Notes: generated by a model not told the origin, from the sequence alone. A DNA stretch of 64,000 bases from Pseudoalteromonas espejiana DSM 9414 (GCF_002221525.1 NZ_CP011028.1:1623001-1687000), one strand, 5' to 3'; shown: positions 1-10,028, numbered from the stretch's first letter. Translations and numbers: made by a program.

Positions 1-1
1 T

Positions 2-982
2 GCTACTTCGCGTGGCGTTAAACACATAGACGCTAAAATAGAGCAGGTTAACCAATGTCTGCACTCAGGCAATATTACAAGCCTCACACTTGATAATGAC
101 ACCGAAATTAACGGCGATTTATTTATAGACTGTACCGGTCAGCGGGCTTTGTTAATAGAGCAAACACTTAATACAGGCTTTGTAGATTGGTCTCATTATT
201 TACCATGTGATAGCGCTGTTGCTGTGCAATCTCAAGGTACTGATTCGCTAAAACCCTATACTCGCTCAATTGCGCATAGCGCAGGTTGGCAATGGCAAAT
301 TCCGCTGCAAAACCGTGTGGGTAATGGGCTTGTTTACTGTAGCCGATACTTATCTGATGAGTCGGCCACGCAGTTACTATTAAATAATTTACCTGCCGAG
401 CCCATTACAGCACCACGCGTTATAAAATTTAAAACAGGACGGCGCTTAAAGCAGTGGTATAAAAATGTGGTTTCGGTTGGACTCGCCAGTGGCTTTTTAG
501 AGCCGTTAGAGTCAACCAGTATCCACTTAATACAAAGTGCAGTAACCCGTTTAATAAAGCTGTTTCCGCATAATGGTATTAGCGATGCGTTAGTTGGCGA
601 GTTTAATAATCAAAGCGTGATAGAAATAGAGCACATACGCGATTTTATTATTTTGCATTACAAACTAACAGAGCGAGAAGACTCGGCGTTTTGGCGTCAG
701 TGTAAGCAAATGGATATTCCCGAATCATTGGCTCATAAACTCAATTTATTTAAACACACAGGCAAAGTAGTACGTGAAAACGACGAACTATTTGCAGAGG
801 TTGCTTGGCAGCAAGTGTTTATAGGCCAAGGCATTATTCCCGATGATTACAATAGTATTGTTGACTCATTAAGCAGTGAACAACTTAACGATTTATTTTC
901 TACATTAAAAACTCTTATTACTTCAACGGTAGAACAATTACCTACTCATAAAGATTTTTTAGCAAAAATTAAAAAGGCCTAA
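2..982 (+). CDS. Flavin-dependent tryptophan halogenase family protein, 5' end outside window
   Basis: The reading frame is open from base 2, so the N-terminus with the FAD GxGxxG motif and most of the enzyme lie outside the window. What remains (about 326 residues) contains the late FAD-contact segment GDLFIDCTG followed by [19 protein letters not shown], both typical of the PF04820 halogenase family. In marine Alteromonadales and in Caulobacter such genes commonly sit beside TonB receptors in sugar loci; their natural substrate there is usually unknown, so halogenation of free tryptophan should not be assumed. The stop codon overlaps the next ATG by one base (TAATG), which implies translational coupling to the GH13 gene and membership in the glucan operon. 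Confidence 0.82.
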   Translation, partial: ATSRGVKHIDAKIEQVNQCLHSGNITSLTLDNDTEINGDLFIDCTGQRALLIEQTLNTGFVDWSHYLPCDSAVAVQSQGTDSLKPYTRSIAHSAGWQWQIPLQNRVGNGLVYCSRYLSDESATQLLLNNLPAEPITAPRVIKFKTGRRLKQWYKNVVSVGLASGFLEPLESTSIHLIQSAVTRLIKLFPHNGISDALVGEFNNQSVIEIEHIRDFIILHYKLTEREDSAFWRQCKQMDIPESLAHKLNLFKHTGKVVRENDELFAEVAWQQVFIGQGIIPDDYNSIVDSLSSEQLNDLFSTLKTLITSTVEQLPTHKDFLAKIKKA

Positions 983-2835
983 TGATGCGATTTTTAAATA
1001 AACTTTTACTTGTAAGTGCGTGCACCTTACCAACCATTAGCTATGCACTTGACGTTGAACCTGCCAATTGGTGGGTAGGCATGAATAAAAACACGATTAA
1101 CATCATGGTGCATGAGCAAAATATTGCAAACGAGCAAATTAAATTAGCTAAATATAATGGTGTTAAATTAAATAAAGTAACGCGCACAGATAACCCAAAT
1201 TATGTATTTTTGAATATTACTGTTACCGATGCCGCTAAAGCAGGAACGCTTAAATTTAATAGCAGCGAAGCGAGCCAAAGTTTCGAATTTCCACTACTTA
1301 CACGTGATAAAAACAGTGCAAAGCGCCAAGGCTTTACATCTAACGATACCCTTTATTTAATCAACCCAGATCGCTTTGCTAATGGTGATAAGCAAAACGA
1401 TACTGTTCCTAGCATGCTAGAAGCAGCAAATCCAAGTATAAAGGGCGGGCGCCACGGTGGTGATATACAAGGGGTTATAAACGCATTACCGTATTTAAAC
1501 GATTTAGGTGTTACTCAGCTTTGGTTAACGCCAGTACTTGAAAACAACATGCCCGATTATTCTTACCATGGTTATGCAATTACTGACTTTTATAAAGTTG
1601 ACCCACGTATGGGCTCAAATCAGTTATATAAAACCCTCTCGGTAAAAGCAAAAGAGCAAGGCATAGGCCTTGTAATGGATATGGTACTAAACCATTTTGG
1701 CTCAGAGCATACCTGGGTTAAAGATAAACCTACCAAAGATTGGATTAACTTTAATGGTGAATTTAAAAAAGGTAAAAACGCTACAAGCCATGCACGCCAA
1801 ACTATACAAGACCCACACGCCAGTGAGTACGATAAACGCCAGTTTAACGATGGTTGGTTTGTAGAAACCATGCCGGATTTAAATCAGCGCCAACCACTGT
1901 TAAGCGAGTACTTAATTCAAAATGCTATTTGGTGGATTGAATACGCGGATTTAAGCGGTATTCGCGTTGATACCTACTCTTACTCAGATAAAGCATTTTT
2001 GAGCGATTGGACAAAAGCCATTATGCAAGAATACCCAGACTTTAATATTGTAGGAGAAGAGTGGACCTCTAACCCTGCAATTGCCTCTTATTGGCAACGT
2101 GGAAAAAACAATCAAGATGGGTATACATCAAGCCTACCAAGCGTGATGGACTTTTCTTTGCAAGAGTCGGTAATTCAAGCGCTAAATGAAGATGAAAGCT
2201 GGAATACGGGTTGGGTTAAAGTATATGAGTCGTTGGCGAATGACTTTTTATACCCTGATACCAATAACATTATGGTATTTGCTGATAACCACGATATGAG
2301 CCGTGTATATACCGAGCTTGGACAAGATGTTGCAAAAACTAAAATGGCCATGACGCTATTTTTAACTACGCGCGGTATTGCACAAATGTATTACGGTACG
2401 GAGGTGCTATTAGATAACACCCCAAGTAAAGACCATGGTGATATTAGAATAGACTTCCCGGGTGGATTTAAAGGCCAAACGAGTAATGCATTTACAGGTA
2501 AAGGGCTTACCTCGCAGCAAAAAGACATGCACAAAACAATTAGCACCTTGCTTAACTTTAGAAAAAGCAGCACTGCGCTAGATAAAGGCAAGTTAGTGCA
2601 CTTTACGCCTCAACAAGGTGTGTATAGTTATGCGCGTATTAGCGACGATCAAACTGTGTTGGTATTTATGAATAAAAACACAAAAGAGCTAGTTAAGAAT
2701 ATTGAGTACATGCAGGAAGTAATACCAAAAAATGCTAAAGCGCTTAACTTATTCACTAATAAAACACAGTTGCTAGGTAGTACAGTGGCTTTACCGGCAA
2801 TGAGTGCAACGGTATTAGTTATAAATACCCCTTAA
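982..2835 (+). CDS. Exported GH13 alpha-amylase family enzyme (neopullulanase/cyclomaltodextrinase-like)
   Basis: The 617-residue protein begins with a signal peptide ([22 protein letters not shown]), so it acts in the periplasm or outside. An N-terminal beta domain starting near VEPANWWVG resembles the one in SusA-type neopullulanases. The GH13 barrel follows, with the conserved regions DMVLNH, GIRVDTYSYSD (nucleophile Asp), IVGEEW (acid/base Glu) and FADNHD (transition-state Asp). It should cut alpha-1,4 bonds of maltodextrins, pullulan or cyclodextrins; the precise substrate cannot be read from sequence. It is coupled to the halogenase upstream and precedes a second GH13 enzyme, a sugar carrier and a glucoamylase, which fits a periplasmic starch-degrading series. 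Confidence 0.88.
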   Translation: MMRFLNKLLLVSACTLPTISYALDVEPANWWVGMNKNTINIMVHEQNIANEQIKLAKYNGVKLNKVTRTDNPNYVFLNITVTDAAKAGTLKFNSSEASQSFEFPLLTRDKNSAKRQGFTSNDTLYLINPDRFANGDKQNDTVPSMLEAANPSIKGGRHGGDIQGVINALPYLNDLGVTQLWLTPVLENNMPDYSYHGYAITDFYKVDPRMGSNQLYKTLSVKAKEQGIGLVMDMVLNHFGSEHTWVKDKPTKDWINFNGEFKKGKNATSHARQTIQDPHASEYDKRQFNDGWFVETMPDLNQRQPLLSEYLIQNAIWWIEYADLSGIRVDTYSYSDKAFLSDWTKAIMQEYPDFNIVGEEWTSNPAIASYWQRGKNNQDGYTSSLPSVMDFSLQESVIQALNEDESWNTGWVKVYESLANDFLYPDTNNIMVFADNHDMSRVYTELGQDVAKTKMAMTLFLTTRGIAQMYYGTEVLLDNTPSKDHGDIRIDFPGGFKGQTSNAFTGKGLTSQQKDMHKTISTLLNFRKSSTALDKGKLVHFTPQQGVYSYARISDDQTVLVFMNKNTKELVKNIEYMQEVIPKNAKALNLFTNKTQLLGSTVALPAMSATVLVINTP

Positions 2836-2855
2836 TAGTTTACCTGAATACGTAT

Positions 2856-2877
2856 GCAGCAACTGTATGGTTGCTGC
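2856..2877 (+). other. Intergenic stem-loop between the two GH13 genes
   Basis: Perfect arms GCAGCAAC and GTTGCTGC enclose a 6-base loop. No T-run follows, so this is more likely an mRNA stabilising or processing hairpin inside the operon than a full terminator. Confidence 0.45.
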
Positions 2878-2925
2878 ACTAATCTTTAGTATAAAGTTAT
2901 AAAAATACTGACAAAAAGACGCACA

Positions 2926-4785
2926 ATGAAAAAATCAGTTTATGTACCCGCAATACTGTGTAGCGCACTTATTGCAATGGGTTGCTCAGAAAGTAACAAA
3001 CCTGAGCAACCACAAGCGCCAGCACAAACCCAAAACGAATTAACTAAGCCAGTTGTATACCAAGTATTTACCCGCCTATTTGGTAATACCAACACGTCTA
3101 ATACGCCATGGGGCACTAAAGAGCAAAATGGTGTAGGCAAATTTGCCGATTTTAATGACGCTGCTTTAAAAGGTATAAAAGAGTTGGGTACCACACATGT
3201 TTGGTACACCGGCGTGCTACATCATGCGTTAGTGGGGGATTACACTGATTATGGGATTTCTCAAGATGACCCTGATGTAGTTAAAGGCAGAGCGGGCTCA
3301 CCGTATGCTGTTAAAGACTATTACGATGTAAATCCTGATCTAGCAGTTAATGTTACTCAGCGCATGGATGAATTTAGCGCACTTGTTGAGCGTACACATA
3401 ACCATGGCATGAAAGTCATTATTGATATAGTGCCTAACCATGTAGCAAGAAATTACCAATCGCTTGGTAAACCTAAAGGCGTTAAAGACTTTGGCGCGCA
3501 AGACGACACCACTAAAGCGTACGATAAAAACAATAACTTTTACTACGTACCAGGGCAGTCTTTTCAGGTGCCAACATCGCCAGAGTATAAAGTTTTAGGG
3601 GGTAATGAACACCCATTAGCGGATGGCTTTTTTGATGAAACGCCCGCTAAATGGACAGGTAATGGTGCCCGTGCAGCAAAACCCGATATAAACGATTGGT
3701 ACGAAACAGTAAAAGTTAATTATGGCGTAAAGCCTGATGGCAGCTACGATTTTGCTCAATTGCCAAGTGAATACAAAAATAAAGATTACCGTGCTCATTA
3801 TGCGTTTTGGCAAGATAAAGAGCTCCCTAACAGCTGGTACAAATTTAGAGACATTGCGTTATTTTGGCTCGATAAAGGCGTTGACGGCTTTAGATACGAC
3901 ATGGCCGAAATGGTGCCTGTAGAGTTTTGGAGCTTTTTAAATTCGTCGATAAAAATGCAAAAAAGCGACGCCTTTTTGTTAGCTGAAGTGTATAACCCGC
4001 TAATGTACCGTGCGTATATTCACCAAGGTAAAATGGACTACCTTTACGACAAAGTAGGCTTTTACGACACACTAAAAGCCATTATGCAGGGTAAGCAAGC
4101 TGCTAATACTATTTTTGCAGCCCAAAGCCAAGTTACTGATATTGAAGCGCACATGCTGCACTTTTTAGAAAACCACGATGAGCAACGTATCGCAAGCCCT
4201 GACTTTGCAGGTAATGCTGCGTGGGGTAAACCGGCAATGGTGGTTTCTAACTTAATGAGCCGCGCACCCACGTTATTATATTTTGGCCAAGATGTGGGAG
4301 AAGATGGCTCAGAAAACGCAGGATTTGGTACAGCTACACGCACTAGTATTTTTGATTACATTGGCGTACCGGCGCATCAATCGTGGATGAATAACGGTAA
4401 GTTTGACGGCGCTAATTTAACAAAAGAGCAAGTAGCACTTCGTGATTACTATAAAGCCATTATGTCACTTAATAGTTTACCTGCTGTGGTTGGGGGTGAA
4501 ATGACCGAGCTTAACGTAACAGGAAGCGAGCGAGTTGTTGGCTTTATGCGCAAACTTGGCCAACAAACACTTTACGTTTTAAGTAACTTTAGTGAACAAC
4601 CTCAAACTATTACGGTTAACTTATCAAAAGTGCAATTAGCGGCACTTAGCGAGCAAACCCAATTGCATGACTTACTTGAGCAGCACAGCACCGAGATCAC
4701 ATCAGGGTCGCAAGGCGCCACATTCACACTCACACTTGATGCATTTAGCAGCGCAGTATTAACAAATAAGGCTAATAATGAATAA
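2926..4785 (+). CDS. GH13 alpha-amylase family lipoprotein
   Basis: The 619-residue protein starts with a lipoprotein signal (hydrophobic run ending IAMGC, Cys at about residue 20), so it should be membrane anchored, facing the periplasm or the surface. GH13 regions are visible in order: DIVPNH, GFRYDMAEM with the nucleophile Asp, LLAEVY with the acid/base Glu, and FLENHDEQR. The Leu/Phe and Glu next to the NHD motif and the long insertions resemble bacterial alpha-amylases acting on larger glucans. It overlaps the following transporter gene by 8 bases, which suggests coupled translation. An exact EC number is not supported by the sequence alone. Confidence 0.88.
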   Translation: MKKSVYVPAILCSALIAMGCSESNKPEQPQAPAQTQNELTKPVVYQVFTRLFGNTNTSNTPWGTKEQNGVGKFADFNDAALKGIKELGTTHVWYTGVLHHALVGDYTDYGISQDDPDVVKGRAGSPYAVKDYYDVNPDLAVNVTQRMDEFSALVERTHNHGMKVIIDIVPNHVARNYQSLGKPKGVKDFGAQDDTTKAYDKNNNFYYVPGQSFQVPTSPEYKVLGGNEHPLADGFFDETPAKWTGNGARAAKPDINDWYETVKVNYGVKPDGSYDFAQLPSEYKNKDYRAHYAFWQDKELPNSWYKFRDIALFWLDKGVDGFRYDMAEMVPVEFWSFLNSSIKMQKSDAFLLAEVYNPLMYRAYIHQGKMDYLYDKVGFYDTLKAIMQGKQAANTIFAAQSQVTDIEAHMLHFLENHDEQRIASPDFAGNAAWGKPAMVVSNLMSRAPTLLYFGQDVGEDGSENAGFGTATRTSIFDYIGVPAHQSWMNNGKFDGANLTKEQVALRDYYKAIMSLNSLPAVVGGEMTELNVTGSERVVGFMRKLGQQTLYVLSNFSEQPQTITVNLSKVQLAALSEQTQLHDLLEQHSTEITSGSQGATFTLTLDAFSSAVLTNKANNE

Positions 4786-6274
4786 TCAAAATAATAGCGA
4801 CAAGCCAAATCTAAGCTTTTGGCAAATATGGAACATGTGTTTTGGCTTTTTAGGCATACAGTTTGGTTTTGCCCTGCAAAACGGTAACGTGAGCCGTATA
4901 TTTCAAACATTAGGCGCGCAAGTAGATGATATTCCCATTTTATGGGTTGCAGCACCGCTTACCGGTTTAATTGTACAGCCTATTATTGGTTACTGGAGCG
5001 ATAAAACATGGGGCCGTTTTGGCCGCCGTCGTCCGTTTTTCTTTGTGGGCGCGGTGTTAACAACGCTTTCATTATTTATTATGCCGCATTCGCCTACGCT
5101 TTGGATTGCCGCAGGTATGTTATGGATTATGGACGCGTCAATCAACGTGACCATGGAACCGTTTAGAGCACTTGTAGGCGATAACTTGCCTGAAAAACAG
5201 CGCGCTACCGGTTACGGTTTACAAAGCTTTTTTATTGGTATTGGTGCGGTACTAGCCTCAGCATTACCATGGATGATGACTAATTGGTTTGATGTAAGCA
5301 ATACCGCAGCGCCTGGGCAAATTCCTGAGTCTGTTAAATACTCATTTTATTGGGGGGGGGTTGTGTTATTAGTGGCTGTGCTTTGGACCGTTGCACGTAC
5401 AAAAGAGTACAGCCCAGAGCAATTAGCTGAGTTTGAAAAGCAAAGCGCTCAACCTACTACCAGCAAGCTGGTTGATATTAACTTTAATAAAGGCGCCATT
5501 ATTTTTGTGGTGTTAGGTTTAGCAACCCTTGCATTAGTAATGGGGTTATCGCTTGAAAAAGAGCTTTACCTACTTGCTGGCGGTTTACTAGCGTTTGGTA
5601 TTGTGCAGTGGATTGCAGCAGCACTTAAAAGTGCGAATAAAACCCAAGGTGGTTTTTACCAAGTAGTACAAGATGTATTTACTATGCCAGAGGCCATGAA
5701 GCAGCTTGCATGGGTGCAGTTTTTTAGCTGGTTTACGTTATTTGCCATGTGGATTTACACCACCGCCGCGGTAACAAGCTTTCATTATGGTAGTAGCGAT
5801 GCAACCTCTAAAGCTTTTAACGATGGTGCAGATTGGGTGGGTATTTTATTTGCCGCTTACAATGGTTTTGCCGCGATTGCCGCAATGTGTATTCCGTTTT
5901 TAGTTAAAAAAATGGGTTTAAAAGGCGCGCATTGTTTTAATTTATTATTGGGCGCATTAGGCCTTGGCAGCTTTATGATTATTCAAGACCCTAAAATGTT
6001 ACTTATACCTATGATTGGGGTGGGCTTTGCGTGGGCGTCTATATTATCGCTGCCTTACGCTATGTTAAGTAACGCCTTACCAAGTAACAAAATGGGCGTT
6101 TACATGGGTATTTTCAACTTCTTCATTGTTATACCGCAGTTACTTGCCGCCAGTATTTTAGGGCTTATTTTACGTCACGCATTTTCAAATCAGCCTATTT
6201 ACGCATTATTAATTGGCGCAGCCTCGTTCGTTGTTGCCGGCATTGCTGTAATGCGCGTTAAAAATTCTAATTAA
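4778..6274 (+). CDS. MFS (GPH/SucP-type) maltodextrin/maltose transporter
   Basis: The 498-residue integral membrane protein has about 12 hydrophobic segments. The opening NMCFGFLGIQFGFALQNG and the loop GYWSDKTWGRFGRRRPFF are characteristic of the sugar:cation symporter branch that includes sucrose/maltose carriers. A long cytoplasmic loop rich in charged residues lies around residues 210-235. Lying between GH13 and GH15 enzymes, it most likely brings maltose or short maltodextrins across the inner membrane, as MalT does in Shewanella. The substrate is inferred from context. Confidence 0.85.
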   Translation: MNNQNNSDKPNLSFWQIWNMCFGFLGIQFGFALQNGNVSRIFQTLGAQVDDIPILWVAAPLTGLIVQPIIGYWSDKTWGRFGRRRPFFFVGAVLTTLSLFIMPHSPTLWIAAGMLWIMDASINVTMEPFRALVGDNLPEKQRATGYGLQSFFIGIGAVLASALPWMMTNWFDVSNTAAPGQIPESVKYSFYWGGVVLLVAVLWTVARTKEYSPEQLAEFEKQSAQPTTSKLVDINFNKGAIIFVVLGLATLALVMGLSLEKELYLLAGGLLAFGIVQWIAAALKSANKTQGGFYQVVQDVFTMPEAMKQLAWVQFFSWFTLFAMWIYTTAAVTSFHYGSSDATSKAFNDGADWVGILFAAYNGFAAIAAMCIPFLVKKMGLKGAHCFNLLLGALGLGSFMIIQDPKMLLIPMIGVGFAWASILSLPYAMLSNALPSNKMGVYMGIFNFFIVIPQLLAASILGLILRHAFSNQPIYALLIGAASFVVAGIAVMRVKNSN

Positions 6275-6283
6275 GGACACACA

Positions 6284-8695
6284 ATGAAAAAATATAACCT
6301 TATAACTGCCTCACTCTTAACATTGGGTTTAACTGCCTGTGGTGCACAAAACACAAGCACAGATAATGAAAATACCGCTGCACAGGTTAAATCGGCACCT
6401 GGAGCACCTGGTGTAGAGCCATTTTGGGCTTATGCAGGTAAAACAGGGATTGGCACGTCTTACGAGCAATACCAAAAAGGCCAATACAGTGATTCAGCTG
6501 CAACAGGCGATGTATCTAAGGTGTGGTTTTCAATTGCTAAAGGCATGATCACCGAAACCATGTTTGGGCTTATCCACCAAGCGCAAATTAAAGACATGCA
6601 GTTTGTTGTTACAGGTAAAGACTTTACCGTAACCGAAGCTGATGAATTAGATGTCACCATAGATTACTTATACAAAGATGCGCAAGGGCGCCCACTTTCG
6701 CTTGCCTACATAGTAACAAGCACTGATAAACAAGGGCGCTTTAGCCTAGAAAAACACATATTTACCGACCCAAATGGGCAAACATTATTTGTTCGCAGTG
6801 TATTTAACACTGAACTTGAAGGATTAAAAGCCTATGTTGTTGTAAACCCTTACCTAAACAACAACGGGTTAGGTGACTTTGCTAAAACGACAGAGCAAGG
6901 CCTTGTCGCATGGGAAGACGATAACTATTTATCACTTCAATCAGCAACCCCTTTTAAAGCTAAAACGGTAGGTTTTACAGGTGAAAGCGATGGTATTAAC
7001 GCACTTAAAACCACTCAAGCGCTAAACACTCAATATACAAATACTGGCGAAACTGCAGGTAACGTAAGTATGTTGGCAGAGCTTGGTGAAATAAGCGCTA
7101 ACACCACCTTCGATTTAGCACTTAGTTTTGGTAAAACGCAGCAGCAAAGTATACAACAAGGCGAGCAAAGCTTAGCTAAAGGCTATCAAGCAGTGCTTGA
7201 TCACTATAACGGTAAAGGTGAAGCACTAGGTTGGCAAGATTACCTACAAAGCCTTAAACCACTAAATACTATGGTTGAGCAAACTGCCGATAACGGTAAG
7301 CTTTTATACACCAGCGCTATGGTTTTAAAAGCACAAGAAGATAAAACCAATGCCGGTGCGCTTATTGCGTCATTGTCTAACCCATGGGGCGAAACCGTAT
7401 CTGCTAAAGAAGGCTCAACCGGTTATAAAGCGGTATGGGTACGCGACTTTTACCAAGTAGCCATGGCATTTATGGCGCTCGGCGATACAGCCACTGCAAA
7501 AACAGCATTCGAATACCTTGAAAAAGTACAAGTAAACAGCAAAACACCGGGTAATAACGGCGATACAGGCTGGTTTTTACAAAAAACACATGTAGATGGT
7601 GAGCTTGAATGGGTAGGTGTACAACTAGATCAAACCGCTATGCCAATTATGCTTGCTTGGAAGTTACATAAAGCCAATGTACTTAGCGATGAAGAGCTAA
7701 AAAGTTGGTACAGCAAAATGTTAAAACCCGCGGCTGATTTTTTAGTTGATGGCGGCCTTGCTAAAATTTTATGGAACGACACGCAAATTACGCCACCGGC
7801 TACCCAACAAGAGCGTTGGGAAGAGCAAGAAGGTTACTCGCCTTCGACTACTGCGGCAATAGTGGCAGGCCTTATTACAGCCAGTGATATTGCAACACTA
7901 AGTGGCGATGATAAAAACGCAAAGCGCTACTTAGATACGGCTATAAAGTACAACAACGATATTGAATCGCACATGTTTACTACTAAAGGTAACTTAAAAG
8001 GCGAAAATAGTGATGGTGAATACTTTATTCGTATAGGCCAAGATACCGATGCAAACTCAGACACTAAAATTAACGCTAATAATGGCCGTGAAGGGTTTAA
8101 TAAAAAGCAAATTTTAGATGGCGGGTTTTTAGAGCTAGTACGCTATGGTGTACGTGGTGCTAACGACGAAAGCATTGTTAAAACACTGCCTGAGTACGAT
8201 GATGAAACGCTAGAAGATAACCTACAAGTTAAATACAGCTTTAGCTTTGACGATGGCAGCGGCACATTTGCAGGCTACCGCCGCTACGGTAATGACGGCT
8301 ACGGCGAAGATGAAGTAACAGGAACAAATTACGCAGAGGGCGGCAGCAATACACCAGGCCAACGCGGTCGTGTATGGCCGTTTTTCACAGGTGAGCGTGG
8401 CCACTATGAAATAGCTGCTGCTAATGCAAACAACGCCCTTGATGATGCAAAACAAGCGCAAATTAAAAACAGCTATATAAAAGGTTTAGAGCAATTTGCC
8501 AATAATGGAATGATGCTACCTGAGCAAGTATGGGATGGCGTAGGTGTAAATAAAGCAGGTTATAAGCTAGGTGAGGGCACTAATTCAGCAACACCACTGG
8601 CATGGACACATGCTGAGTATGTTAAACTGGTCCGTTCATTGAGTGATAAACAAGTATGGGATCATTACCCAGTTGTAGAGAAAGCCTTAAAGTAG
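6284..8695 (+). CDS. Glucan 1,4-alpha-glucosidase (GH15 glucoamylase) lipoprotein
   Basis: The 803-residue protein has a lipoprotein signal (LTLGLTACG). An N-terminal beta-sandwich (about residues 35-310, beginning near APGVEPFWAYAGKTGIG) is the glucodextranase/glucoamylase N domain, followed by the (alpha/alpha)6 barrel. Catalytic segments are visible: ERWEEQEGYSPSTTAA carries the general acid Glu and PLAWTHAEYVKL carries the general base Glu. The enzyme releases glucose from non-reducing ends of maltodextrins, the sugar used by the glk and edd-eda genes further on. A purine-rich ribosome site (AAGGA) precedes the ATG, 9 bases after the transporter stop. Confidence 0.92.
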   Translation: MKKYNLITASLLTLGLTACGAQNTSTDNENTAAQVKSAPGAPGVEPFWAYAGKTGIGTSYEQYQKGQYSDSAATGDVSKVWFSIAKGMITETMFGLIHQAQIKDMQFVVTGKDFTVTEADELDVTIDYLYKDAQGRPLSLAYIVTSTDKQGRFSLEKHIFTDPNGQTLFVRSVFNTELEGLKAYVVVNPYLNNNGLGDFAKTTEQGLVAWEDDNYLSLQSATPFKAKTVGFTGESDGINALKTTQALNTQYTNTGETAGNVSMLAELGEISANTTFDLALSFGKTQQQSIQQGEQSLAKGYQAVLDHYNGKGEALGWQDYLQSLKPLNTMVEQTADNGKLLYTSAMVLKAQEDKTNAGALIASLSNPWGETVSAKEGSTGYKAVWVRDFYQVAMAFMALGDTATAKTAFEYLEKVQVNSKTPGNNGDTGWFLQKTHVDGELEWVGVQLDQTAMPIMLAWKLHKANVLSDEELKSWYSKMLKPAADFLVDGGLAKILWNDTQITPPATQQERWEEQEGYSPSTTAAIVAGLITASDIATLSGDDKNAKRYLDTAIKYNNDIESHMFTTKGNLKGENSDGEYFIRIGQDTDANSDTKINANNGREGFNKKQILDGGFLELVRYGVRGANDESIVKTLPEYDDETLEDNLQVKYSFSFDDGSGTFAGYRRYGNDGYGEDEVTGTNYAEGGSNTPGQRGRVWPFFTGERGHYEIAAANANNALDDAKQAQIKNSYIKGLEQFANNGMMLPEQVWDGVGVNKAGYKLGEGTNSATPLAWTHAEYVKLVRSLSDKQVWDHYPVVEKALK

Positions 8696-8717
8696 AGTTA
8701 CTTTGAAAAAATTTAAA

Positions 8718-8746
8718 AGCCACGGTTAATAGCCGTGGCTTTTTTG
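8718..8746 (+). terminator. Intrinsic terminator of the glucan operon
   Basis: Arms AGCCACGG and CCGTGGCT with a 7-base loop are followed by TTTTTT. It closes the rightward operon after the glucoamylase. Confidence 0.88.
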
Positions 8747-8801
8747 TATCTAAGTGGGGGGAAATGTTTTAGCTGCAACGATGATGTTGAGTTATAAATT
8801 C

Positions 8802-9818
8802 TTAACTACTACCCCTAGCAATTAACACTGGCGGTAAAAGGGTGCTTTGTACTTCTTCTTCACGTATTAATTTAAGTAGGTTTTCTACCAGCATTTGCCC
8901 TGCAACGGTGGTGTCTTGCGCTATGGTAGTAAGCGGTGGATTTATGTAGCTTGCAATAGCTATGTTATCAAAGCCTACAACGGCTACATCGGTAGGTACT
9001 TTTATATTGGCTTCTTTAAGGGCGCGTATTGCACCAATGGCTATTAAATCACTGGCGGCAAAAAGTGCGTTAAATTTAATGTTATTAGCAATAAGTGAAC
9101 GTGTTGCATGATATCCTGACTCCTCAGTAGAGATAGCGTTAGCCATTTTTCGCTCATTTATAGTTACGTTATTAGCGAGTAGCTCGTCTTTAAAGCCTTG
9201 AAAGCGAGCAAAAAACTCTGGGCTGTGATCAGATGCATCACCAATAAAGGCACAATCTGTACGGCTATGAGCAATTAAATGGCCTGCGGCAAGTTTACCA
9301 CCGCCGTAATTATCACAGCATACGGTGAGGTCAGGGCGGTTATCTACAGTGGCCCCCCAACAAACAAACTTGGTATTTTGATCAAGCAGGGTTTTAAATT
9401 TTGGTTGAAAGTCTATGTAATCACCGTAGCCGAGTAAAATAATGCCATCGGCTCTGTGGCTGTCCTCGTAATCTGCTTGCCAATCAGCACTTGCTGATTG
9501 AAACGAAACCAGTAAATCGTAACCTTCTTTTGCACACGCGCGGGTAATGCTGCCAAGCATAGATAAAAAGAATGGGTTTATTTGTGATTCGTCAGAAGTA
9601 GGGTCTTCAAATAATAATAAGGCTAGCGTGCTGCTTTGCTGAGTACGTAAGTTACTGGCATTTTTGTCAACTTTATAATTAAGCTGTTTAGCTATGTCGT
9701 GAACGCGCTTGCGAGTTTCTTCATTAACAAGAGGGCTGTTACGTAAAGCACGAGATACCGTTGATTGTGAAACCCCTGCATAATGGGCAATGTCAAATGA
9801 GGTGGCTTTACCTTTCAT
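8802..9818 (-). CDS. LacI-family transcriptional regulator (probable maltodextrin regulator)
   Basis: The 338-residue protein has a standard LacI helix-turn-helix at residues 6-30 (TSFDIAHYAGVSQSTVSRAL), a hinge helix near 50, and a periplasmic-binding-protein-like sensor domain (GIILLGYGDYIDF, VVGFDNIAIA). It is convergent with the glucan operon and divergent from glk. By position it should respond to a maltodextrin or glucose-derived signal and act on this locus. Whether it binds the palindrome in the divergent gap or an operator upstream of the window cannot be told. Confidence 0.88.
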   Translation of the reverse strand: MKGKATSFDIAHYAGVSQSTVSRALRNSPLVNEETRKRVHDIAKQLNYKVDKNASNLRTQQSSTLALLLFEDPTSDESQINPFFLSMLGSITRACAKEGYDLLVSFQSASADWQADYEDSHRADGIILLGYGDYIDFQPKFKTLLDQNTKFVCWGATVDNRPDLTVCCDNYGGGKLAAGHLIAHSRTDCAFIGDASDHSPEFFARFQGFKDELLANNVTINERKMANAISTEESGYHATRSLIANNIKFNALFAASDLIAIGAIRALKEANIKVPTDVAVVGFDNIAIASYINPPLTTIAQDTTVAGQMLVENLLKLIREEEVQSTLLPPVLIARGSS

Positions 9819-9911
9819 TGTTACAACTTAATTAAATGCTAAATAATTGTGTCATTTTCGACTATTAGTGAATTATTTCAAGCTTTTTACGATTTATTAT
9901 TGATCTAGTCC

Positions 9912-9925
9912 TGACACCGGTGTCA
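9912..9925. promoter_or_regulatory. LacI-type operator TGACACCGGTGTCA upstream of glk
   Basis: A perfect 14-bp palindrome with a central CG, as usual for LacI-family operators. The same 14 bases occur twice in front of edd. A possible -10 (CATAAT, 9924-9929) overlaps its right arm, with TTGATC 18 bases upstream as a possible -35, so binding would block a rightward promoter toward glk. The cognate repressor is one of the two LacI proteins flanking glk, by inference. Confidence 0.8.
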
Positions 9926-9965
9926 TAATGTCAATGTTTTATCATTTTGTTGTCAAAACGTATTA

Positions 9966-9993
9966 GCTGCTACTTAAAGTGGCAGCCTTTTTT
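9966..9993 (+). terminator. Terminator-like hairpin inside the glk leader (possible attenuator)
   Basis: Arms GCTGCTACTT and AAGTGGCAGC pair fully if one T-G wobble is allowed, then C and TTTTTT follow. The T-run is on the rightward side, and the only gene transcribed in that direction is glk, about 100 bases on. The LacI gene to the left reads away. Either it attenuates glk or the working glk promoter lies after it. Confidence 0.65.
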
Positions 9994-10005
9994 ACTGTGA
10001 TAGCT

Positions 10006-10028
10006 ACTTTGAGGTGATAGCTCAAAGT
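10006..10028 (+). other. Second hairpin in the glk leader
   Basis: Perfect arms ACTTTGAG and CTCAAAGT enclose a 7-base loop (GTGATAG). It lies 12 bases after the T-run of the terminator-like hairpin and about 70 bases before the glk ATG. It may be part of a folded leader. Confidence 0.45.
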
